NCBI GenBank assembly: GCA_937135995.1 | Contig: CAKZOF010000146.1 | Location: forward strand, 1-16,053 | From: an uncultured Pyrinomonas sp. | Lineage (GTDB): Bacteria > Acidobacteriota > Blastocatellia > Pyrinomonadales > Pyrinomonadaceae | Direction of reading: 5' to 3' | DNA: 16,053 nt | Shown here: positions 1 through 6,629 of the stretch, piece after piece | Layout: each line of letters begins with the position of its first letter | Numbering within the stretch: position 1 is the stretch's first letter | Position numbers and translations under genes: made by a program | Notes under the pieces: model-generated | Told to the model about the DNA's origin: nothing | The model's input: only the letters and a program-made list of their open reading frames with translations | Database searches by the model: none

Positions 1-1
1 C

Positions 2-877
2 GATCTTTTCGTGCGCCACAACGGCGTACGGCGCGTCATCATCCCGACCAACGCGCTCATCGCGGGGCGCGTTTGCGAGATGGTGGCACAGACACTCGCG
101 AGGCACGCGCATCTGCACCTCTATCTGAACGTGGCACTCGATGGCCTGCGCGAGACGCACGATCGCCTGCGCGGCGTGCCGGGCAATTGGGAACGCGCGC
201 TTGATTGTCTCCGGGCGCTCGGTCCGCTCAAGCGACGTTTCAACGAGCGCTTTCGTTTGAACGTCAACACGGTCGTTTGCGCCGAGAATTACGGCGAAGT
301 GACGCAGTTGGCCGATTACTTGTGGGAGAACTTCGATCTCGATGGCCATTACTTCAACCTCGTGCGCGGCGACGCCAAAAGCGGCGACGCGATCAAACGC
401 GTTCCGCCCGCTGCCCTCCCGGCGCTCTACAGGCGCGTTGCGCGGTTGACCAAGCGTTACGGCGACCGCATGTTCGCCGCCGACGACGCGGCGGCGCGTT
501 TGGTCAAAAATCTGATTTATGTGGGGGCAATCACCACGCATTACCGTGTGCAAGTCGAAAACTTCGAGCGCCCCACGCAGTGGCCCATGCCGTGCACCGC
601 TGGCGAAACCATCGCCGTGATCGACTACAACGGCGACGTGCGCGCGTGCGAGTTGCGCGGCAAGTTCGCGCGGCTCGCCGATTACGATTTCGATTTCGGC
701 GCGCTGTGGGCGAGCGAAGCGCGTCGCGCCGAGGTGCGCCAGATCGATGGAGGGCGCGCTTGCTGGTGCACGCATGTCTGCTTCATTCACGATTCCATGC
801 GTCACTCGCGCCGTGCGCTGTTGTGGGAGTTGCCGAAGAACTACTTGACGCGCGGCCGGTGGAACGAGAAGACTTGA
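2..877 (+). CDS. Radical SAM/SPASM-type protein, C-terminal part (cut by window edge)
   Basis: The reading frame is open from base 2, so the true start lies outside the window; the GTG at 11 is an internal Val codon, not a start. What remains fits the later half of a radical SAM barrel (residues resembling strand/helix units such as LNVALDGLRETHDRLRG and FRLNVNTVV) followed by a SPASM-like Cys-rich tail. The tail has PCTAGE, an IDYNGDVRACE segment and a closing CWCTHVC (about 50-110 residues before the end), which in this family ligate an auxiliary Fe-S cluster. The CxxxCxxC motif that binds the SAM-cluster must lie upstream. The substrate cannot be told from this part. The stop is 10 nt before the AtpZ-like gene, so the two may be co-transcribed, though no functional link with ATP synthase is evident. 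Confidence 0.8.
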   Translation, partial: DLFVRHNGVRRVIIPTNALIAGRVCEMVAQTLARHAHLHLYLNVALDGLRETHDRLRGVPGNWERALDCLRALGPLKRRFNERFRLNVNTVVCAENYGEVTQLADYLWENFDLDGHYFNLVRGDAKSGDAIKRVPPAALPALYRRVARLTKRYGDRMFAADDAAARLVKNLIYVGAITTHYRVQVENFERPTQWPMPCTAGETIAVIDYNGDVRACELRGKFARLADYDFDFGALWASEARRAEVRQIDGGRACWCTHVCFIHDSMRHSRRALLWELPKNYLTRGRWNEKT

Positions 878-887
878 GTGCGACGAT

Positions 888-1100
888 ATGGCGAAAAACG
901 ACGACAAGGACGCGACGCGCAAAAGCGCCATCGCATACGCCGCTGGATTATCGATCGTCTTCTCTGTGCTCTCCTTTCTCGGCTTGGGATGGTTGCTCGA
1001 TCGCTGGCTCGGCACGAACCCTTGGCTCGCCGTCGCCGGACTGGTGCTCGGCTCGGCCATCGGTCTGTACGAGTTCGTCCGCATCACGACCAAGCTCTAG
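888..1100 (+). CDS. AtpZ/AtpI-family small membrane protein of the ATP synthase cluster
   Basis: A 70-residue protein with a charged N-terminus (MAKNDDKDATRKS) and two hydrophobic helices (about residues 15-37 and 45-63), the second entered through WLLDRWLGTNPW. This layout, including the GxGWLLDxWLGT stretch, is that of the AtpZ-type F0F1-associated proteins (family PF09527, sometimes called a putative Ca2+/Mg2+ transporter subunit). They lie next to atpI/atpB and are thought to help assembly or Mg2+ supply of the F0 sector in the inner membrane. It starts 10 nt after the radical SAM gene stop with no strong Shine-Dalgarno. The family is inferred from layout and residues; the molecular role in this organism is not shown. 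Confidence 0.75.
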   Translation: MAKNDDKDATRKSAIAYAAGLSIVFSVLSFLGLGWLLDRWLGTNPWLAVAGLVLGSAIGLYEFVRITTKL

Positions 1101-1131
1101 GTTCGGACGCGGTCAGCGAAGGCGCGTCCCG

Positions 1132-1215
1132 ATCGCGCGCCTTGCAAGCGCTGGCAGAAGGTTCTTCCGGGGAAAGCGCGTCGCGTCACGATAGCCGAAT
1201 CGCGCGCCTTGCAAG
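1132..1215. repeat. Perfect 17-bp direct repeat in the AtpZ-AtpI spacer
   Basis: ATCGCGCGCCTTGCAAG occurs at 1132-1148 and again at 1199-1215, a start-to-start distance of 67 bp. The 228-bp spacer between the AtpZ-like gene and atpI holds no convincing gene. A further 13-mer in the spacer, AGTTCAAGCGCGC at 1225-1237, recurs at 2866-2878 in the atpB-atpE spacer. The role is unknown; it could be a regulator site or a dispersed intergenic repeat. Confidence 0.7.
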
Positions 1216-1284
1216 TTGGATGAAAGTTCAAGCGCGCCTGGCCTCGTTGTAAATCGTGCGCAGCGATGCTCCCTTCTTCAAGAC

Positions 1285-1314
1285 TCGACAGAAGCGCCCG
1301 TGGGCGTGTAGAAT
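1285..1314 (+). promoter_or_regulatory. Candidate sigma70-type promoter for atpI-atpB
   Basis: A -35-like TCGACA (1285-1290, 5 of 6 to TTGACA) and a -10-like TAGAAT (1309-1314, 5 of 6 to TATAAT) are separated by 18 nt. Transcription would begin near 1321, only about 8 nt before the atpI start codon. The leader would be very short, with no room for a normal ribosome binding site. Called from consensus match only. Confidence 0.4.
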
Positions 1315-1328
1315 AACCTGTTTGTTCG

Positions 1329-1748
1329 ATGAGCGAAACGACGCGCAATGGCGGCAGCTCGCCGGAAGATGAACCAGAGCGCGTCCTGCGACGGTTGTTT
1401 CGCTCGACGGCGCTCGTCGTCATCATCGCCGCGCTGTTGAGCGCGATGTTGGCGCCTTGGCGTGTCACCGTCGGATTGGCCTTGGGCGGCGCGCTCGCGC
1501 TGATAAACTTCCACTGGCTGAAGACTTCAGTTGCGGCTGTCTTCGACAGGCAGCGAAAAGGGTGGAAGAAGCGCGCATCGCTATATGCGTTGCGTTACGT
1601 CGTCACCATTGCGACTGTGGTCGTCGCCGGTTGGCTCGACGTTGCCTCGCCCGCAGCGATCGTCGGCGGGCTGTGCGCTTTCGTCATCGCCGCGCTCATC
1701 GAGGCCGCGCTTCAGCTATATCGCGCATTCATCCACCGAGAGGTTTAA
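1329..1748 (+). CDS. atpI: ATP synthase protein I (AtpI-like)
   Basis: A 139-residue membrane protein with four hydrophobic stretches (about 25-42, 47-60, 85-103 and 108-130). A basic loop between the second and third is QRKGWKKR. Size, four-helix topology and position directly before subunit a match the AtpI/UncI family (PF03899), an accessory protein that assists assembly of the c-ring and F0 in the cytoplasmic membrane. It ends 5 nt before the atpB start, so the two are very probably one transcript. The start is the first ATG of the frame; no Shine-Dalgarno is visible in front of it (the bases before it are CCTGTTTGTTCG), in keeping with a short-leader transcript from the candidate promoter just upstream. 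Sequence conservation in this family is low, so the call leans on context. Confidence 0.8.
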   Translation: MSETTRNGGSSPEDEPERVLRRLFRSTALVVIIAALLSAMLAPWRVTVGLALGGALALINFHWLKTSVAAVFDRQRKGWKKRASLYALRYVVTIATVVVAGWLDVASPAAIVGGLCAFVIAALIEAALQLYRAFIHREV

Positions 1749-1753
1749 TCAAG

Positions 1754-2674
1754 ATGCTTTGGTTGCTGGCCGCAGAGACCGCAAAAGGCGAAGCGACAGG
1801 AGAAAAAGCACATCACGTTCCGGCCATCGTCGAACTCGTCAACCGCTACATCGGCGAACCGGTCCATCATTTTCAAGTCACCTACACGAAACCTTTGTGG
1901 GATCGTGTGCTGGCCAATTTCGGTACCTCGGCGGAGAAAGTCTTCGGCCCCTACACGCCGGAGAATGCCGTGCCGTGGTACACGGTGATGTTCATCATCG
2001 CTTGCTTGCTCTGCTTGGCGGTGGTCTTCTTCTTGCGCCGGCGCCTGTCGGTGGAAGAGCCGGACGCGAAGCAGCAGATCTTGGAGATGGGCATCGCGAG
2101 CATTCGCAACCTGCTGCTCGACAACGTTGGATCGCACGGCATGAAATACTTTCCCGTGATCGCGACCTTTGCTGTGCTGATCTTGACCTCGAATCTGATG
2201 GCGCTTGTTCCCGGTCTGATGTCACCGACAGCTTCCATGTCGGTCACGTTCGCGCTTGGCTTGTCGTCGTTCATCTACTACAACTACGTTGGCATCAGCG
2301 AGAACGGATTGTTCGGCCACCTCAGGCATTTTTCCGGCCCGATGCTATTGCTCGCGCCGTTGCTTTTCCCTATCGAGATCATCAGCAACATGGTGCGCCC
2401 GTTGTCGTTGAGCGTGCGTCTGTTCGGCAACATGTTCGGCGACGAACAGATCGCCGTCAACATCGCCAACATCTGGCCGCCGGTCACCTATCTCCTCTCG
2501 GTCATACTCTATCCGCTGACGGCGTTCGTCGCTTTCGTGCAGACGTTCATCTTCGTGCTGCTTTCGATCATCTACATCAGCGAAGTGACGCACGCGCCGC
2601 ACGAAGAGCACAAGGAAGAACCGGGCGGCATCATCACGCTGCCGAACTCGCTGGAAGCGGGCGGAGGCCATTGA
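1754..2674 (+). CDS. atpB: F0F1 ATP synthase subunit a
   Basis: This 306-residue subunit a forms the ion half-channels of F0 next to the c-ring. The signature is SLSVRLFGNMFGDE around residues 218-231, where Arg222 is the essential arginine that faces the c-subunit carboxylate. Upstream, FPIEIISNMVRPLS is also typical. Helices cover roughly 76-95, 132-155, 161-181, 195-215 and 240-280. The C-terminus carries an extra His/Glu-rich tail (HAPHEEHKEEP) and ends GGGH. The open frame extends back to 1457 through atpI, but the ATG at 1754 is preceded by GAGAGG about 9 nt upstream and gives the normal subunit length. The family call is secure. Ion specificity cannot be decided from this subunit alone. 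Confidence 0.95.
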   Translation: MLWLLAAETAKGEATGEKAHHVPAIVELVNRYIGEPVHHFQVTYTKPLWDRVLANFGTSAEKVFGPYTPENAVPWYTVMFIIACLLCLAVVFFLRRRLSVEEPDAKQQILEMGIASIRNLLLDNVGSHGMKYFPVIATFAVLILTSNLMALVPGLMSPTASMSVTFALGLSSFIYYNYVGISENGLFGHLRHFSGPMLLLAPLLFPIEIISNMVRPLSLSVRLFGNMFGDEQIAVNIANIWPPVTYLLSVILYPLTAFVAFVQTFIFVLLSIIYISEVTHAPHEEHKEEPGGIITLPNSLEAGGGH

Positions 2675-3126
2675 CCGACGAAAGATCGAAGAAAGTCTTC
2701 GAGTGCAGTTCAGCGGCAAAACGCGCGAACGAGATCGTCGGTCGAAGCGACCTCGACCAAGACCCCAAAAGTCGTGCCAGCGCCTGCGGGCGGCTCCGGC
2801 AGCATGTTGGGAGCGAAGGCGAGCGAAATTTCGGTCGGGACAGTTCTTTCATACCTTGGTCTTCGAGTTCAAGCGCGCTTTGAGCGGCGCGTGCCAGTCG
2901 GAGCCGCGCACGTTGGAGCGCAAGGCGCAATTCAACCGCTCAGCGCGCACGTCGAGCGAAACGAAGCGCACGTCGATCATAGTTCGAGCGTGAGCCTTCA
3001 TCGCTGGAGCGCCGTCGTCCCCCCGGACCTGACGGCTGAATACCGGATGAGCGGCGAACTCATAACCTTCCGGCGTCCTTCGTCTCCCGGCTTATGCGCG
3101 CAGAGCTTCGACCATCAAAAGGAGAG
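2675..3126. other. Long atpB-atpE spacer without a recognised gene
   Basis: About 450 nt separate subunits a and c, where most bacteria have a short gap. The open frames across it (for example 2774-3130) give no recognisable protein. Visible structure: a 7-bp stem with a 3-nt loop (2686-2702, TCGAAGA/AAG/TCTTCGA) just after the atpB stop and without a T-run. GCGCACGT occurs three times (2906, 2945 and 2966); the last two copies extend to GCGCACGTCGA and lie 21 nt apart. The 13-mer at 2866-2878 is shared with the atpI leader region. No convincing promoter was found. Confidence 0.6.
3121..3126 (+). promoter_or_regulatory. Ribosome binding site that decides the atpE start
   Basis: GGAGAG at 3121-3126 abuts the ATG at 3127 with no spacing but lies 9 nt before the ATG at 3136. 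The downstream ATG is therefore favoured as the start of subunit c. Confidence 0.6.
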
Positions 3127-3135
3127 ATGAAGAAG

Positions 3136-3465
3136 ATGAACAGAATCCGTTTCTTTCTCTTTTCCGTGCTCGGCGTTCTGATGTTCGCCGCGCCGAGCTT
3201 TGCGCAAGCGGCAGCGGAAGTGGCCGCCGATAACCAGTTTACGGTTTCCAAGTACGCCAAACTCGCGGCCGGTTTCGGCTTTGGCATCGCTGCTGGGCTG
3301 GCCGCTCTGGGCCAATCGCGCGTGGCGGCGGCGGCTGCCGAAGGCGCGGCGCGCAATCCGGGCGCCAGCGGTCGTATCCAGACGCTGATGATCCTCGGTC
3401 TGGTCTTCATCGAAACGCTCGTGCTCTTCACGTTGCTCGTCGCGTTCATCTTCCTCAACGTCTAA
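3136..3465 (+). CDS. atpE: F0F1 ATP synthase subunit c with N-terminal signal-like segment
   Basis: From the ATG at 3136 the product has 109 residues; the ATG at 3127 would add three. Residues 1-23 are a basic-plus-hydrophobic segment ending PSFAQA, which resembles a cleavable signal peptide. The mature hairpin then has a Gly/Ala-rich helix 1 (GFGFGIAAG, about 46-54), the polar loop ARNP (72-75) and helix 2 with the ion-binding Glu93 in VFIETLVLF. Aligned by hand from the loop Arg to sodium-type c subunits (Ilyobacter), Gln60 falls on the Na+-ligand Gln, Glu93 on the carboxylate and Thr94 on the Ser/Thr ligand; the later Tyr is Phe98 here. Subunits oligomerise into the rotating ring in the membrane. 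A strong inverted repeat follows 24 nt after the stop. Confidence 0.93.
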   Translation: MNRIRFFLFSVLGVLMFAAPSFAQAAAEVAADNQFTVSKYAKLAAGFGFGIAAGLAALGQSRVAAAAAEGAARNPGASGRIQTLMILGLVFIETLVLFTLLVAFIFLNV

Positions 3466-3488
3466 TCGAACGCCGGCGAACGAACCCT

Positions 3489-3535
3489 TGGCGAAGCGCG
3501 TCTCCCTCCGGCAACGAGGCGGGCGCGCTTCGCCA
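3489..3535 (+). terminator. Terminator-like hairpin after atpE
   Basis: A perfect 12-bp inverted repeat (TGGCGAAGCGCG at 3489-3500, CGCGCTTCGCCA at 3524-3535) encloses 23 nt in which CCTC/GAGG can also pair. Only a weak T-run follows (TTTGAG), so it is a strong hairpin but an atypical intrinsic terminator. It separates the atp genes from the kinase gene, which fits an end of the atp transcript. Confidence 0.55.
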
Positions 3536-3666
3536 TTTGAGTGCGCGACGCGTTTGCTTCGCGGCGCCAAAATAAAGGTCGGTCAATAGATATTTGCGCG
3601 GCGAAGAAGCGCTGTGTTACGCTCGCGCCGCGAGAAGCTTTCGATCAAGCGAGGGCGTCCTCCGAC

Positions 3667-5253
3667 ATGAAGAGATGTCCAAAGTGCGGCGCGGAATACG
3701 GCAACGCGAATACGCTCTGCCCCAACGATGGCGAGGTGCTCGCGCCACAAGACGATCTCGTCGGGCGCGTGCTTGCCGACAAATACCGCATCGAGGAACG
3801 GATCAGCGAGGGCGGTATGGGCGCCGTCTATCGTGCGACACACGTCTTGATGGGCAAGACGGTGGCGATCAAAGTGCTTCGCCCAGCGCTCGCCGCCGAT
3901 GAAAAAGTGGTCGCGCGGTTCACGCGCGAAGCGCGCGCCGCCTCGCGACTTGCGCACCCGCACGCCATCACCGTGATGGACTTCGGCGAAGACGACGGAT
4001 TGGTCTTCCTCGTCATGGAGTACTTGCAGGGGCGCACGCTCAAGGAGTTGATCCGTGAAGAAGGGCCGCTTCCGATGGATCGCGTCGTCGAGATCGCGCG
4101 GCAAATCGCCGAAGCGCTCGATGCGGCGCATGCGCAGGGCGTCGTCCATCGCGATCTCAAAAGCGATAACATCATGCTCGTCGAGATGAGCGGCGGGCGC
4201 GATTGGGTCAAAGTGGTCGATTTCGGCATCGCCAAGATCATGGAGCCGACCGATCCCGAGTTGACTGCTCCCAATCTCGTCATCGGCACGCCGCACTACA
4301 TGTCGCCCGAGCAGTGTTCGCGTTCGACGGTGGATGCGCGTTCCGACATCTACAGTCTCGGCGTCATCATCTACGAGATGTTGACCGGTCATGTACCATT
4401 CACCGCCGATTCGCCCACTGAGGTCTTGCTCAAACACTTACGCGAGTCGCCGCCAGCGATACGCGAAGAGCGTCCGGCGCTTCCCGTGGCGGTCGATCGG
4501 GTGGTGATGCGCGCGCTCGCAAAACGTCCCGAAGAGCGCTTTCAAACGGCGGGCGAATTGGCGTCCGCACTCGCGCTGGCAGCCACGGGCGTCGAGCAGA
4601 CAGCGACCTTTGCGGAAAGACCGCGCATCGTAGTGCCGGTGGAAGAAGAACGAGAGGAAGCGACCGTGGTGCAGAGCACCGTCGCCGCGCCGACGGTGGC
4701 AACCGGTCCGACTCCGACCCGGCCCCGACCTTGGCAGCTGCTCGTTCCCGGTGTGGTCCTGCTGGTCACCGTCTTCGGTATCTTCTATGCGCTTCATCGC
4801 AGCCGCTCCAATACCGAGAGCGGACAGCCGTCGGTGGTCACTGAACCGGGAGTGCAACCCGTGCGACCGGCAAGACCGGCGACTGGTGAAAGCGAAAGGG
4901 ACGTCGCCGCTAGGGAGCGCGCGCCTCACGATAACTCGAATCAACAGAGCACGGAGAACGCGAATCGAGCGAGCGGAACCGAGTTGGTGCCCCTGCCGGC
5001 GGTCACGGGAACGACCATCGAGCCCGTGCTTCCGCCCGATGCAGAACCGCGTTTGATTGAAGAGGCTGCGGCCGGAAACAGAAACGCAAACCGAAACGGA
5101 GCGCGCACCGAACCGACGCCGCGCCCGATGAGCAACGCCAACCAGAAGCAGGAAGCGACGCCGACAACGCGACAGTTGCCGAAACCCTCGCCTGGTGAAG
5201 TGCTGATCAAACCGCCGGAGCCGCCGAAGAAAGAGCCTCCCGCTGTTCCCTGA
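3667..5253 (+). CDS. Zinc-ribbon, membrane-anchored Ser/Thr protein kinase (Hanks type)
   Basis: From the ATG at 3667 (GAGGG about 12 nt upstream; the open frame reaches back to 3541 without family sequence) the protein has 528 residues. Residues 1-25 form a short zinc-ribbon-like unit, CPKCG then CPNDG, with only three Cys. The kinase domain follows: glycine loop SEGGMGAVY (47-55), Lys69 in VAIK, catalytic HRDLKSDN (161-168), DFG (185-187) and TPHYMSPEQ closing the activation segment (208-216). All key residues are present, so it should be active. A single membrane helix lies near 357-376 and leads into a Pro/Asn-rich, low-complexity tail of about 150 residues outside the membrane. No PASTA or other sensor domain is seen. 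It is probably a cytoplasmic kinase sensing across the envelope; its targets are unknown. It converges with lpxK, 75 nt away. Confidence 0.92.
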   Translation: MKRCPKCGAEYGNANTLCPNDGEVLAPQDDLVGRVLADKYRIEERISEGGMGAVYRATHVLMGKTVAIKVLRPALAADEKVVARFTREARAASRLAHPHAITVMDFGEDDGLVFLVMEYLQGRTLKELIREEGPLPMDRVVEIARQIAEALDAAHAQGVVHRDLKSDNIMLVEMSGGRDWVKVVDFGIAKIMEPTDPELTAPNLVIGTPHYMSPEQCSRSTVDARSDIYSLGVIIYEMLTGHVPFTADSPTEVLLKHLRESPPAIREERPALPVAVDRVVMRALAKRPEERFQTAGELASALALAATGVEQTATFAERPRIVVPVEEEREEATVVQSTVAAPTVATGPTPTRPRPWQLLVPGVVLLVTVFGIFYALHRSRSNTESGQPSVVTEPGVQPVRPARPATGESERDVAARERAPHDNSNQQSTENANRASGTELVPLPAVTGTTIEPVLPPDAEPRLIEEAAAGNRNANRNGARTEPTPRPMSNANQKQEATPTTRQLPKPSPGEVLIKPPEPPKKEPPAVP

Positions 5254-5328
5254 GTGTTACGTCTTCAATGGGGCAAGCGCGCTTGCGGCGCTTCGCTCTT
5301 TCGGCGCATCGAACGATCGGACCAGCGA

Positions 5329-6459
5329 TCAGAGCCGCTTTCCTGTTCTTTCTAGCCTCGCGTTTGCGATCCCTTTGACCGCTTTTCGCAGCAGCTCACA
5401 AAGCCCGGCTTGCTCTTCGATCTCTAACTCGATCTCCAGCGCAAAGCAGGCGAGACCGAAACTCAGGTGACGCAGTTTGACGGCGTCTTTGAGCGTCGTC
5501 ACCAGTGCGCGCGCACCGCACGCTCGCGCGCGTTGCGTCAGGCGTTCGATTTCGTGCTGCGCGTAGAAGTGATGGTCAGCGAACGCGCACGTCGCAACCA
5601 ACGGATAGCCTTCGCGACGAAGGTGCGTGAAGAAGGCTTGCGGGTTCCCGATGCCGCAGAAGGCGAGGAATGGTCCATCCGGGCGTTTGTCTTGCCATAC
5701 CCGATCTCTGACTGCAACAGGTAACCGTTGAGCAGGTTCATCCGGTCGCCCCGGTCGTTCGTCTTGCCGTGCGACATCCACTCGCCGCAGTCCCGATGTT
5801 TTCGTGCGCGCGACGAAGACCGGTTTGCCGCCGCCTCGGCGCCCCAACTCCCGCCGCAAATCTTCGACCAGCGTCGAACTCTCGGCGCGCGTGATGACGA
5901 AGCAATCAGCACGTGCGAGCGCGCCGAGCGGCTCGCGCCGACGCCCGAAAGGCAACAGTCCACTGCCCCAAGGATCGGTGGCATCGACGACGACCAGATC
6001 TAGATCGCGAGCTAGTCGTAGGTGCTGAAACCCGTCGTCGAGAATGAAGAGATCAATGCGCTCCAGATTCTCTGCGGCCCAGTACGCTGCGGCGACGCGA
6101 TCTCGATCGCTGATCACCGCTGCCCGACCGAGCAGTTGCTCGGCCAACAGAACCGGTTCATCTCCGCCCGTCTGTGCGTCCGCCAGCACGCGCTTGCCGT
6201 CGGAGACGAGCACGCGATCGCGCGATCGGATGCGCCCGTAACCACGCGTCAGGATGCACGGCGAAAACCCTTCTTTGGCCAAGGCGTGCGCGATCCAAGC
6301 GACGAGCGGCGTTTTGCCCGTGCCGCCGACCGTGATGTTGCCGACGCTGATGACCGGAAGCGGTGCGCGCACTGTGCGAAGAAGCCCGGCCCGGTACAGA
6401 AGAGCTCGCGTGCGCACGGCCGTGCCGTAGAGCAATCCGAGTGGCGCGGTCAAGATCAT
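5329..6459 (-). CDS. lpxK: Tetraacyldisaccharide 4'-kinase
   Basis: LpxK phosphorylates the 4' position of the lipid A disaccharide with ATP at the inner face of the inner membrane. The 376-residue product has an N-terminal hydrophobic start, the family's P-loop SVGNITVGGTGKTP (38-51), LTRGYGR (70-76) and the catalytic-region DDGFQH (141-146), followed by DPWGSGLLPFGRRREP. It is longer than the roughly 330 residues usual in enterics. The excess is mostly a polar Arg/Asp/Pro stretch at about 225-262 in which QDERPG and QDKRPDG look like a degenerate internal repeat. The gene lies downstream of waaA on the same strand after a 170-nt gap that holds nothing I recognise. It confirms that the organism makes lipid A. 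Confidence 0.93.
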   Translation of the reverse strand: MILTAPLGLLYGTAVRTRALLYRAGLLRTVRAPLPVISVGNITVGGTGKTPLVAWIAHALAKEGFSPCILTRGYGRIRSRDRVLVSDGKRVLADAQTGGDEPVLLAEQLLGRAAVISDRDRVAAAYWAAENLERIDLFILDDGFQHLRLARDLDLVVVDATDPWGSGLLPFGRRREPLGALARADCFVITRAESSTLVEDLRRELGRRGGGKPVFVARTKTSGLRRVDVARQDERPGRPDEPAQRLPVAVRDRVWQDKRPDGPFLAFCGIGNPQAFFTHLRREGYPLVATCAFADHHFYAQHEIERLTQRARACGARALVTTLKDAVKLRHLSFGLACFALEIELEIEEQAGLCELLRKAVKGIANARLERTGKRL

Positions 6460-6629
6460 GTCGCTCTTTGGATCACGGCGATCCTACGGCGTTTCGCCCG
6501 TTTCGACCCTGCGTTGCTCGAAGACGGCGAAACGCTCGACGGTCGCTGGCGTCGCTGCGGAACGCCGTCCGTGCGCTCCGACATTCTAACCTCGTGCTCT
6601 GAGCACATCGAGACACGCTTCTGTGATGA

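Noticed and set aside
205..1194. A 329-codon open frame overlapping the radical SAM gene on the same strand.
   Set aside because: Extremely Arg-rich, low-information product typical of an out-of-frame reading of GC-rich coding DNA; the overlapping frame has clear family motifs.
1531..2883. A 450-codon frame across atpI and atpB.
   Set aside because: Shadow frame of two well-supported membrane proteins; its product is Arg/His/Ser-rich with no recognisable domain.
2774..3130. Possible small gene in the atpB-atpE spacer.
   Set aside because: No recognisable motif, no ribosome binding site seen, overlaps the atpE start region; kept as unexplained spacer.
3541..3666. GTG start at 3541 extending the kinase by 42 residues.
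   Set aside because: The extension has no family sequence, and the ATG at 3667 places the zinc-ribbon at the N-terminus with a ribosome binding site upstream.
3583..4437. A 284-codon minus-strand frame opposite the kinase gene.
   Set aside because: Antisense shadow of the kinase domain with His/Asp-rich composition and no family sequence.
5273..5286. Perfect palindrome GCAAGCGCGCTTGC between the kinase and lpxK stops.
   Set aside because: No loop and no T-run on either side, so not supported as a terminator; could be chance in GC-rich DNA.
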